Origin: JAZKIX01 sp040384645
Lineage (GTDB): Bacteria; Pseudomonadota; Gammaproteobacteria; Burkholderiales; Burkholderiaceae_D
Length of the DNA: 40,481 nt
Direction of reading: 5' to 3'
Assembly: GCA_040384645.1 (NCBI GenBank)
Contig: JAZKIX010000076.1
Span: forward strand, 1 to 40,481
Under the pieces are notes generated by a model. That model made no database searches and was not told the origin of the DNA. It saw only the letters and a program-made list of their open reading frames with translations. Shown piece by piece: positions 8,843-16,060 of the stretch (positions are counted from its first letter, which is position 1; every line of letters begins with the position of its first letter). The position numbers and the translations under genes were made by a program.

Positions 8843-9784
8843 ATGAACAGTCAGCCTTCTTCGAAAACGCTGCGCTTGCTTACAGGATTGCTGACCTTGC
8901 GCTGGATCACGGGACGCCGTTTTGTCATCGGCGTGCCATTTGCGTGGCTGTCGATCTGCTTTTTGGTGCCGTTCTTGATCGTGTTGAAAATCAGCCTGAC
9001 CGAGATGGAAAATGCCGGCAATCCCTTTGGCAATATCGTCACGTATGTCGATGGTTTTCTCACCTTAAAAGTCAAGTTATCCAACTACCTGTTTATCGTC
9101 GAGGACGATCTCTATTTGCTTACGTACATCAGCTCGCTCAAGTATGCGGCGGTGACGACCATACTTTGCCTGCTGATTGGTTATCCCTTCGCTTATTTCA
9201 TGGCGCGCGCCAAAGCGACCATCCGGCCGACCTTGATGATGCTGGTGATGCTGCCATTCTGGACCTCGTTTTTACTGAGGATTTATGCGTGGAAAGGCAT
9301 ACTCGCCACCAATGGACTGCTCAATGATGTATTGCTGTCGCTGGGTTTGATACATGAGCCATTGCACATGATGCATACCTCGTTTTCTCTGGTGATCGGC
9401 ATGGTGTATGCGTACTTGCCATTCATGATTTTGCCGCTGTATGCCAATCTGGTGAAGATGGATATGCGATTTCTCGAGGCCGCCGCCGATTTAGGCGCTA
9501 CGCCCTGGCAGGCATTTTGGCTAGTAACGGTACCCTTGTCTCGCTCGGGAATTATCGCCGGCGCGATGCTGGTATTTATTCCCTGCGTTGGCGAATTTGT
9601 GATCCCTGAATTATTGGGCGGCCCATCGACCTTGATGATAGGTCGCGTTCTGTGGGACGAATTTTTTACCAATAACGATTGGCCGATGGCGGCCTCGGTC
9701 ACTGTGGTAATGATTTTGCTGATCCTGGTGCCCATGGCTATTTTCAATAAATATCAAGCACAACAATCGGCGGAGCAGGCATGA
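8843..9784 (+). CDS. potH: Putrescine ABC transporter permease (first subunit)
   Basis: This is an inner-membrane channel subunit of the putrescine importer, 313 residues. About six hydrophobic helices are visible, beginning with WLSICFLVPFLIVLKISLTE. The binding-protein-dependent transport EAA loop is clear: LEAAADLGATPWQAFWLVTVP near residues 211-231, which docks onto PotG. PotH-typical FWTSFLLRIYAWKGIL precedes it. The gene starts 12 bases after the potG stop and its last four bases (ATGA, 9781-9784) overlap the potI start, so the subunits are translationally coupled. The Shine-Dalgarno is weak (AAGAGC). Confidence 0.93.
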   Translation: MNSQPSSKTLRLLTGLLTLRWITGRRFVIGVPFAWLSICFLVPFLIVLKISLTEMENAGNPFGNIVTYVDGFLTLKVKLSNYLFIVEDDLYLLTYISSLKYAAVTTILCLLIGYPFAYFMARAKATIRPTLMMLVMLPFWTSFLLRIYAWKGILATNGLLNDVLLSLGLIHEPLHMMHTSFSLVIGMVYAYLPFMILPLYANLVKMDMRFLEAAADLGATPWQAFWLVTVPLSRSGIIAGAMLVFIPCVGEFVIPELLGGPSTLMIGRVLWDEFFTNNDWPMAASVTVVMILLILVPMAIFNKYQAQQSAEQA

Positions 9785-10620
9785 ACGCGTTTAAATGGTT
9801 GGGGCGTAGCTGGCTTTCGGCAGGATATATCTTTTTGTATATTCCGATTCTGGTGTTGATTGTATTTTCATTTAACAGCTCAAGCCAAAACATGATCTGG
9901 AGCGGTTTTACCTTGCATTGGTATGCCGACCTGTTGCAAGACCATGAAATGATCGCCGGTTTTATGCTGTCAATAAAAATTGCAGTTCTTACTGCTTTTA
10001 GCTCTGTCTTGCTCGGCACCTTCGCTGCCTTTGCACTCAATCGCTATCGGCGTTTTACCGGACGCACCCTGTTCAGTGGCATGGTCAATGCGCCTCTGGT
10101 CATGCCGGAAGTGATTATCGGTTTGTCTTTATTGCTGATGCTAGTGTCGGTGCAAAAAATCTTCGGTTCGCCTGAGCGTGGCATGCTGACTATATGGATC
10201 GGGCATACCTTGCTTGGTATGGCTTACGCCGCAGTGGTGGTGCAATCGCGCTTGCAAGAAATGAGCAAATCTCTGGAGGAAGCGGCCATGGATTTGGGTT
10301 GCCGGCCGCATCAGGTATTTTTCCTGGTGACTTTACCCAACATTACGCAAGCGCTGGCTTCAGCCTGGCTGCTCACTTTTACCTTGTCGCTGGACGATGT
10401 CGTGCTGTCGGCTTTTTTATCCGGCCCTGGTTCTTCAACTATGCCGATCATCATTTTTTCGCGTGCCCGTCTAGGACTTGATCCAAAGGTCAATGCGATT
10501 GCGACCCTGACGATTCTGGTGGTATCGATAGGCGTAATAGTTTCGAGCTGGTATCTGGCTCGCGCCGAGCGCTTGCGCCAGAAACAGATTTCTGCTGCCT
10601 TTAAAGCCGGTAGCGCGTGA
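9781..10620 (+). CDS. potI: Putrescine ABC transporter permease (second subunit)
   Basis: This is the partner of PotH in the membrane channel, 279 residues. The N-terminal helix (GYIFLYIPILVLIVFSFNSS) and the EAA loop (LEEAAMDLGCRPHQVFFLVTLP) are typical of PotI/PotC. The start ATG overlaps the potH stop in an ATGA arrangement and GGAGCAGGC upstream provides a Shine-Dalgarno inside potH. Downstream, 78 bases without a recognisable terminator lead to the outer-membrane protein gene, so the transcript may continue into it. Confidence 0.93.
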   Translation: MNAFKWLGRSWLSAGYIFLYIPILVLIVFSFNSSSQNMIWSGFTLHWYADLLQDHEMIAGFMLSIKIAVLTAFSSVLLGTFAAFALNRYRRFTGRTLFSGMVNAPLVMPEVIIGLSLLLMLVSVQKIFGSPERGMLTIWIGHTLLGMAYAAVVVQSRLQEMSKSLEEAAMDLGCRPHQVFFLVTLPNITQALASAWLLTFTLSLDDVVLSAFLSGPGSSTMPIIIFSRARLGLDPKVNAIATLTILVVSIGVIVSSWYLARAERLRQKQISAAFKAGSA

Positions 10621-10698
10621 TGAAATGTGTTGTTTTCAATGTGGTGAATGTCTGAAGCGAGTTAGCCGTTTGATGGATCGATCAAAAAAGGAGAAATC

Positions 10699-12099
10699 AT
10701 GCCAAGTCTCAAAATAAGTGTGCTTGCAATTGCTTTTGCTTTCCCGGGGCTTGCATTTTCCCAAACTACCCAAGAGCTAAAGGCAGAACTTGAAGCGCTG
10801 AAAAACCATGTAAAACAGCTTGAAGCGATGATTGAGAAAGTCAGTGCCAAGGCGGACGCCAAGGCGGAAGCTGACAGCGCCAATGTGGTCGAGGTGGCCG
10901 AGTTCAATCGCATCCGGATCAAAACTGAAGCAATGGAAGACCAAGCCGAAGCCAGTGGCTTTAAAGGTTTGAAGGTGTCCGGTTACGTCGATCCGACCTA
11001 TATCTATAACCGCAACGCCAATACATCGAGTTTTGTATTCCTCAATAACAATAGCTCGATCAATGGTTCCGGCGAATCGTTCGGCTACGACAATACTTTC
11101 TTTGGCAGTGCCATGCTTAATGTCGAAAAGGAGCTGGACGGCGGTACAAAAATGAAGTTGTCCCTTATGCCCAGCAAGAGCACCAGTTCCGGCTATAACT
11201 TTGGCAATCTGGTTCACGAAGCCAGCGTCTCGGTGCCGTTGGGCGACTTGAGAACACGTTTGATCGCTGGTCAGATTCCCGACTGGTCGGGTTACGAATA
11301 CATACCATCGACCCAGAACAAACTGATTACCCATAACCTTTTATTCGATTTTTCTGCACCTAACTTTTACACGGGTGCCGGACTTAACTTGATCCGCGGC
11401 AAATGGGATCTCAAGGGCATGATCGGCAATATGAATAGCGCCCGTATCGATGCCGCGGGCGTCAAGACGCCGGGCATTTTTTATCGCGGCGATTATGCAA
11501 AAGGGGAATTTGCCGGTTTTGGCTTTGCCGGGATTCATAGCGGCTTCGACAATGACGACCAATTCGGCCGTCTCGATATCGTCGAAGTTGATGGCTATTT
11601 TGTCCGTGGTGACATGACTCTGCAAGGGCAATTGACGTATGGCCGGCAGGCCGCTGCAGCCTTTACCGGCGAGCGTTCGAGTTGGTCTGGTTTGTCAGGA
11701 TTAGCGGCCTATAAAATCACACCGCGCCTGGAAGGCATTGCACGTTTTGATTACATTAACAATCGCAAGCAGGGCGGTGGCGTATTCGGCGCCACTTTAC
11801 AAACTTGCGAAGACAGCACCACCACGCCGCCGACCAGCTACTTATGCGGGCCTGACGGACGCAACGGTTTTGGGCCGGGCATGGTATTCGATGGCACAAG
11901 TTGGGGCGTGGAAGACAGCAGTCGTGGCAGCAACCGATATGCCCTGTCGCTTGGCGTGAATTACGCGCTGATGCCCGGGGTCAGTTTGAAGGGCGAATAT
12001 CGTGTTGATAGCGCTTCCGGCAATGTATTTTTGACTGATAAGGGCGACTACCGCCGCAACAATCATGTGTTCGGCGTTTCCACCGTGGTCAGCTTTTAA
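10699..12099 (+). CDS. Outer-membrane beta-barrel protein with N-terminal coiled coil (DUF3138-like porin)
   Basis: The 466-residue product has a signal peptide (cleavage after LAFS/QTT), a heptad-like coiled coil at about residues 25-80 rich in Lys, Glu and Ala, then a barrel-like region with alternating hydrophobic residues, many Gly and Asn, and a C-terminal Phe (STVVSF) as in outer-membrane proteins. It resembles the DUF3138 family of Burkholderiales as I recall it; no search was done. A strong Shine-Dalgarno (AAAAGGAG) precedes ATG 10699. It lies between potI and the aldehyde dehydrogenase gene, on the same strand and only 78 bases after potI, which suggests a channel that lets polyamines cross the outer membrane. 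That substrate is inferred from context only. The coiled coil may trimerise or contact peptidoglycan. Confidence 0.75.
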   Translation: MPSLKISVLAIAFAFPGLAFSQTTQELKAELEALKNHVKQLEAMIEKVSAKADAKAEADSANVVEVAEFNRIRIKTEAMEDQAEASGFKGLKVSGYVDPTYIYNRNANTSSFVFLNNNSSINGSGESFGYDNTFFGSAMLNVEKELDGGTKMKLSLMPSKSTSSGYNFGNLVHEASVSVPLGDLRTRLIAGQIPDWSGYEYIPSTQNKLITHNLLFDFSAPNFYTGAGLNLIRGKWDLKGMIGNMNSARIDAAGVKTPGIFYRGDYAKGEFAGFGFAGIHSGFDNDDQFGRLDIVEVDGYFVRGDMTLQGQLTYGRQAAAAFTGERSSWSGLSGLAAYKITPRLEGIARFDYINNRKQGGGVFGATLQTCEDSTTTPPTSYLCGPDGRNGFGPGMVFDGTSWGVEDSSRGSNRYALSLGVNYALMPGVSLKGEYRVDSASGNVFLTDKGDYRRNNHVFGVSTVVSF

Positions 12100-12116
12100 T
12101 CTTTGAATGTTTAATC

Positions 12117-12146
12117 AAATCAGGCATCCCTATCGATGCCTGATTT
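12117..12146 (+). terminator. Terminator/attenuator hairpin between porin gene and puuC
   Basis: A perfect 12-bp stem (AAATCAGGCATC / GATGCCTGATTT) with a 6-base loop is followed by GCATTTT. It ends only about 10 bases before the puuC Shine-Dalgarno (GGGGGAA), so it may end the porin message partially and lower puuC expression. The T-tract is interrupted, so termination is probably incomplete. Confidence 0.7.
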
Positions 12147-12164
12147 GCATTTTGGGGGAATCAA

Positions 12165-13661
12165 ATGGCGACAATCGACTGGCATGCGCGTGCCGCCGGT
12201 TTGAAAATGGATGGACGCGCCCTGATCGGCGGCCAACGCGTGGCAGCAATCAGCGCAGTGGTATTTGACGATCACTCGCCGATTGATGGNNNNNNNNNNC
12301 GCAAGCTGGTTGAGGTCGCGCGGTGTGACGCTGCCGATATTGATCGCGCGGTGCGGGCCGCACGTGATGCTTTCGACGATCAGCGTTGGGCTGGCATGGC
12401 GCCGGCGCAACGCAAAAGGATTCTCATTGCATTTGCCGATCTGGTGATTGCCAATGGCGATGAACTGGCCTTGTTGGAAACACTCGACATGGGCAAACCA
12501 ATTCGCTACGCCAGAAGCGTCGACGTCAAATCGACCGCCAATTGTCTGCGCTGGTATGGCGAAGCAATCGATAAAATTTACGATGAAATCGCCCCTACCG
12601 CATCCAATGTACTGGCCCTGATCAGCCGCGAGCCGGTTGGCGTGGTCGCGGCGATAGTGCCGTGGAACTATCCAATGATCATGGCCGCCTGGAAGATTGC
12701 ACCAGCGCTGGCCGCCGGCAATAGCGTGGTGCTGAAACCTTCCGAGAAATCGCCCTTGAGTGCTCTGCGCCTGGCCGATCTGGCGCTGGAAGCCGGCATC
12801 CCGCCTGGCGTTTTCAATGTCGTGCCTGGCTACGGCCATGAAGCCGGCAGTGCGCTGGCCTTGCATATGGATGTGGATTGCATCGGTTTTACCGGCTCGA
12901 CCCGGATCGGCAAACAGATCATTCAATATGCAGGCCAATCCAACCTGAAACGCGCCTGGACCGAGTTGGGCGGCAAGTCGGCCAATATCGTGTGCGCCGA
13001 TACCGCCGATCTGGATGCGGCAGTGCGCGCTTCGGTCGGCGCGCTATTTTTCAATCAGGGCGAGAGTTGCAATGCGCCTTCGCGCCTGTTTGTCGAAGCA
13101 TCGATCAAGGAGGCGTTCGTTGAAAAAGCGCTGGCATTGATACCCGATTTCGCCCCTGGCGATCCGCTGGACGAAGCCACGGTGATGGGCGCGATTGTGG
13201 ATCGCACCCAGTTCAATACCGTGCTGTCTTACATCGAAGCTGGCAAGGCAGAAGGCGCGCAATTGCTGGCTGGCGGCACCGAAGTCATGGCCGAGCGCGG
13301 CGGCAATTACATCGCCCCGACCGTATTCGATCAGGTCGACAACAGCATGAAAATTGCCCGTGAAGAAATTTTCGGGCCAGTCTTGTCGGTTTTGAGCTTT
13401 ACCGATATCAATGAAGCGATCCGCCAAGCCAATGCCAGTCCGTATGGCTTGCAAGCCGGCGTCTGGAGCGCCGACTTGCGCAAGGCGCACCAAGCTGCCA
13501 AAGCACTGCGCGCCGGCACGGTCCACGTTAATCAATATGATGAAGACGACATCACGGTGCCGTTTGGCGGCTATAAACAGTCGGGCAACGGTCGCGACAA
13601 ATCGCTGCACGCTTTCGATAAATACACCGAGCTGAAGACGACGTGGATCAATATCGGCTAA
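12165..13661 (+). CDS. puuC: Gamma-glutamyl-gamma-aminobutyraldehyde / aminobutyraldehyde dehydrogenase, with internal scaffold gap
   Basis: This is an NAD(P)-dependent aldehyde dehydrogenase that oxidises the aldehyde made from putrescine or gamma-glutamylputrescine. The ALDH signature is complete: PWNYPMIMAAWKIAPALAAG, the cofactor loop GFTGSTRIGK, the general base Glu in ELGGKSAN, the nucleophile Cys about 302 in NQGESCNAPSR and the C-terminal EEIFGPVLSV and PFGGYKQSGNGRD. At 498 residues the length is normal. The Shine-Dalgarno GGGGGAA supports ATG 12165. Ten N (12290-12299) fall after SPIDG. Relatives read SPIDGR directly, so only about one base is really missing and the four X residues are artefacts. 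The gene closes the pathway begun by puuA and spuC. Confidence 0.9.
   Translation: MATIDWHARAAGLKMDGRALIGGQRVAAISAVVFDDHSPIDXXXXRKLVEVARCDAADIDRAVRAARDAFDDQRWAGMAPAQRKRILIAFADLVIANGDELALLETLDMGKPIRYARSVDVKSTANCLRWYGEAIDKIYDEIAPTASNVLALISREPVGVVAAIVPWNYPMIMAAWKIAPALAAGNSVVLKPSEKSPLSALRLADLALEAGIPPGVFNVVPGYGHEAGSALALHMDVDCIGFTGSTRIGKQIIQYAGQSNLKRAWTELGGKSANIVCADTADLDAAVRASVGALFFNQGESCNAPSRLFVEASIKEAFVEKALALIPDFAPGDPLDEATVMGAIVDRTQFNTVLSYIEAGKAEGAQLLAGGTEVMAERGGNYIAPTVFDQVDNSMKIAREEIFGPVLSVLSFTDINEAIRQANASPYGLQAGVWSADLRKAHQAAKALRAGTVHVNQYDEDDITVPFGGYKQSGNGRDKSLHAFDKYTELKTTWINIG
12290..12299. other. Scaffold gap (10 N) inside puuC
   Basis: The left side ends in GATGG and the right side begins CGCAAG. 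A single missing base would give Asp-Gly-Arg-Lys, as in related dehydrogenases (SPIDGR). The gap is therefore probably about one base rather than ten. Confidence 0.75.
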
Positions 13662-13724
13662 AGGGTTTGGGTTTAGTGACCACGAGCCAGGGGCAAAAAG
13701 GCCAACAAAACCTTAGTTTTGTGT

Positions 13725-13800
13725 AAATAATACTGGGTGGTGTATTTTGAAAGGCCTAATGAAAACGTGCGGGTAAGTGGTTATTTTGGCATATACCCCA
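13725..13800 (+). repeat. Dispersed intergenic repeat, copy A
   Basis: The copy fits the ungapped pattern ATAC-N8-GTAT-N11-TAAT-N7-TGCGG-N20-ATACCCC. The first hairpin is ATAC/GTAT with an 8-base loop. The second is GGTTAT/ATACCC with an 8-base loop and one mismatch. It lies downstream of puuC and upstream of glnT. Confidence 0.85.
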
Positions 13801-13853
13801 TACATTCATCTGTTATTTTATAGCCAATATGCCTGTGTTGCCGCCGAATATAA

Positions 13854-13889
13854 CTCCCCTCTGCCTGCTTGCGGGAGAGGGCAAGGGAG
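13854..13889. repeat. GGGAGAGGG-type hairpin repeat, copy 1
   Basis: CCCTCT-G-CCTGC-TT-GCGGG-AGAGGG forms a long near-perfect hairpin, with outer CTCCC/GGGAG as an alternative pairing. A second copy lies at 39651-39684. Similar CCCTCTCCC...GGGAGAGGG repeats are widespread between genes of Proteobacteria. Confidence 0.75.
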
Positions 13890-14111
13890 AGAGTTGTTTG
13901 GAACTGTTCACTGACGTGGTGTATCGATTTCACGCAGAAATGGCGCATCAAGCCCATCCTTTTGCTAGCATCCAATTCAAAGGGTTGAGAAAACCAACGC
14001 CGCAGGCAGACTGAAGAATTCGTTAAATAGGCTAGCCTGCATAATTGTTGAACTCAATCCCGTCAATTCAAAAATCCCGCCATAACTGACATGGCGTTTT
14101 AGAAAATCCTC

Positions 14112-15479
14112 ATGAGTCAAGCAGATCACACTCGCATTACGCCCGCCGCCATGGCGCAGCTGCAATCGAATCTGGCAGAGCAGGGCATAAAATTTGTTTT
14201 TGCCCAGTTCACCGACATTCACGGCGCGGCCAAAGGCAAATTGATACCGCTGTCGCATTTGGCCGACCTTGATTATCCTGGCGCCGGCTTTTCTGGCCCG
14301 TCGATCTGGGGTACTGGTTTGCCACGCAACGGCCCGCGCTCGGAATATTACGGTCGCGCCGACTGGTCGCAGCTGCAAGCTATGCCATGGTTGCCTGGCT
14401 ATGCACGGGTGGTATTGGATGGCTTTGTCGATAAGACCCCATTCGACGGTTGTCCACGGCAAATTTTGCGCAAGCAAGTGGCGCGGTTGGCGGAACGTGG
14501 CTGGACCCTGAATGCCGGATTGGAGCCGGAATTTTTTTTGCTAGAGCCATCTGCCAATGGTTACGATGCCGAGCCGGCCGACACCCTGAAAAAGCCTTCG
14601 TATGATCCAAAAAGCTTGCTGCGCCGCAGGAGCTTTCTGGAGCAATTGACCGCCGCACTCGATGCCTGCGGCCTGGATGTATTCCAGATCGATCATGAAG
14701 ACGCCACCGGTCAGTTCGAGGTCAATTACGCCTACGCCGACGCCCTGACTGCGGCCGATAATTTCATGCTGTTTAAAATGGCAGCGCATCATTTGGCAGA
14801 GCAGCAGGGCATGTTGTTTTCGATGATGCCCAAGCCCTTCGCCGACCGTCCCGGCAGCGGCTTGCATTTCCACTTGTCGCTCTCGGACCAGTCTGGCGCG
14901 ACCCTCTTTGCTGCGGATGACGACCAGCGCCGTTTAGGCTTGTCATCACTGGCCTACCACTTCATCGCCGGCTTGTTGCGGCATGCGCCAGCCTTGACCG
15001 CCCTATGCGCGCCGACCGTCAATTCCTACAAGCGTCTGCTGTGCGGTAAATCTTTATCTGGCACGAGCTGGGCGCCTGCCACGATTGCCTATGGCGACAA
15101 TAACCGCACCACGCTGTTACGCATTACCCACCAACGGATCGAGTGGCGTCTGCCCGATAGCGCCGCCAATCCCTATCTGGCATTGGCGGCGGTGATCGCG
15201 GCCGGACTGGACGGCATCGACCATGCCTTGCAACCGGGCGAGCCGATCAATCAGGATATGTATGAAATGTCTGCCAGCGATTACGCGGCACTGGATCTGG
15301 CCCTGTTGCCGCAAAATCTAGGCGCAGCGACAGCCGCCTTGCGCGCTGATCAAGTGTTGCAAGATGCGTTGGGCGCTTCGTTTATCCGCGAATTCATCGA
15401 ACTGAAAAATGCCGAGTGGCTGGAATATAGCCAACATGTCAGCACCTGGGAACAGACGCACTATCTCGACCGATTTTGA
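14112..15479 (+). CDS. glnT: GlnT-type glutamine synthetase family protein (possible gamma-glutamylamide synthetase)
   Basis: This 455-residue glutamine synthetase homologue is clearly distinct from the PuuA at 3326. It follows the GlnT/GmaS pattern: DIHGAAKGKLIPL near the N-terminus, EPEFFLL near residue 137, FQIDHEDATGQFEVNY near 195, GSGLHFHLSLSD near 252, NNRTTLLRIT, and the C-terminal DMYEMSASDYAALDL. In known relatives this family makes glutamine or gamma-glutamylmethylamide. Here, next to polyamine genes, it may glutamylate another amine; that substrate is inferred. It is separated from puuC by 450 bases with repeats and has its own strong terminator, so it may be an independent transcription unit. 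The start at ATG 14112 has only a weak Shine-Dalgarno. Confidence 0.85.
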   Translation: MSQADHTRITPAAMAQLQSNLAEQGIKFVFAQFTDIHGAAKGKLIPLSHLADLDYPGAGFSGPSIWGTGLPRNGPRSEYYGRADWSQLQAMPWLPGYARVVLDGFVDKTPFDGCPRQILRKQVARLAERGWTLNAGLEPEFFLLEPSANGYDAEPADTLKKPSYDPKSLLRRRSFLEQLTAALDACGLDVFQIDHEDATGQFEVNYAYADALTAADNFMLFKMAAHHLAEQQGMLFSMMPKPFADRPGSGLHFHLSLSDQSGATLFAADDDQRRLGLSSLAYHFIAGLLRHAPALTALCAPTVNSYKRLLCGKSLSGTSWAPATIAYGDNNRTTLLRITHQRIEWRLPDSAANPYLALAAVIAAGLDGIDHALQPGEPINQDMYEMSASDYAALDLALLPQNLGAATAALRADQVLQDALGASFIREFIELKNAEWLEYSQHVSTWEQTHYLDRF

Positions 15480-15489
15480 ACATGGATCA

Positions 15490-15530
15490 AAAAAGGCCGG
15501 AATCCTTGTGACAGGTGTTCCGGCCTTTTT
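15490..15530 (+). terminator. Rho-independent terminator after glnT
   Basis: A stem of AAAAAGGCCGGAA pairs with TTCCGGCCTTTTT, with a 15-base loop that can pair further (CCT/AGG). It ends in a T-run 51 bases after the glnT stop, and closes the polyamine region. Confidence 0.92.
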
Positions 15531-15726
15531 GTATTTTGGTGCTGGTATATTTCCCGACCGCCAGCTACGGTAGAGCTGCAGTTGGCACTGCAAGCAAAGC
15601 CAATTTCCCTTCCAATCCGGAACTGGCGAGCACGAAGAATAAGGGGCTGGAATTACGCCGTGATGACATCGCGCAATGAAGTTTTAGTGTCACGGAATTC
15701 AGATGGCGCCACCAGCGCATTCCATG

Positions 15727-15763
15727 AAAAAAGCCCGCAATCCAATAAGAATTACGGGCTTTT
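15727..15763 (-). terminator. Rho-independent terminator of the tRNA-Leu transcript
   Basis: Read on the minus strand, AAAAGCCCG pairs with CGGGCTTTTTT and AATT pairs within the loop region. A T-run closes it. It lies about 25 bases downstream of the tRNA 3-prime end. Confidence 0.85.
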
Positions 15764-15788
15764 CAATGTCTATTTCAGGATTGTTGCT

Positions 15789-15873
15789 TGGTGCCCACGG
15801 AGGGACTCGAACCCCCACACCCTAAGGCACATGGACCTGAACCATGCGCGTCTACCAATTCCGCCACGTGGGC
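15789..15873 (-). tRNA. tRNA-Leu (anticodon CAG)
   Basis: On the minus strand the acceptor stem GCCCACG pairs with CGTGGGC. The D-arm is GGCGGAATTGGTAGACGC, and the anticodon loop TTCAGGT gives anticodon CAG, reading CUG. A variable arm of leucine size (TGCCTTAGGGTGT) and the T-arm GTTCGAGTC follow. CCA is encoded (15789-15791). A good promoter and terminator flank it, so it is transcribed alone. Confidence 0.96.
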
Positions 15874-15968
15874 ACTGCTGAAGCATCTGATAAGATACGC
15901 GTCTTGGACGCACAACGACGCCAAAACTTAACCTACCAATTCCCGCACCTGAGATGCGAAAGACCGAG

Positions 15969-15996
15969 AGTATAGCCTAATACGCAGGGAAGTCAA
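15969..15996 (-). promoter_or_regulatory. Sigma-70 promoter of tRNA-Leu
   Basis: On the minus strand, TTGACT (15991-15996) and TATACT (15969-15974) are separated by 16 bases. Both hexamers differ from consensus by one base. The start point would be about 90 bases upstream of the mature tRNA. Confidence 0.75.
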
Positions 15997-16060
15997 TCCG
16001 CCAACGCAGATTTTGATGTTCCAAAGCAAGGGCTGAAGGTAGGTACGAAGTTAGGTAAAT

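Larger units (their letters stand above)
13662..14111. other. 450-base intergenic region carrying two different repeats
   Basis: No gene is seen between puuC and the second glutamine synthetase homologue. The region holds copy A of the 70-base dispersed repeat (13725-13800) and, 53 bases further on, a CCCTCT/AGAGGG hairpin repeat (13854-13889). The remainder is AT-rich and would have to contain the promoter of the downstream gene; I cannot identify it. Confidence 0.6.

Noticed and set aside
14112..15479. Second glutamine synthetase homologue as GlnA
   Set aside because: It lacks the NLYDLPPEE loop and other GlnA signatures and matches the GlnT/GmaS pattern instead.
15582..15881. 99-residue open frame running through the tRNA-Leu gene
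   Set aside because: It is antisense to a clear tRNA and its terminator, so it is not a gene.
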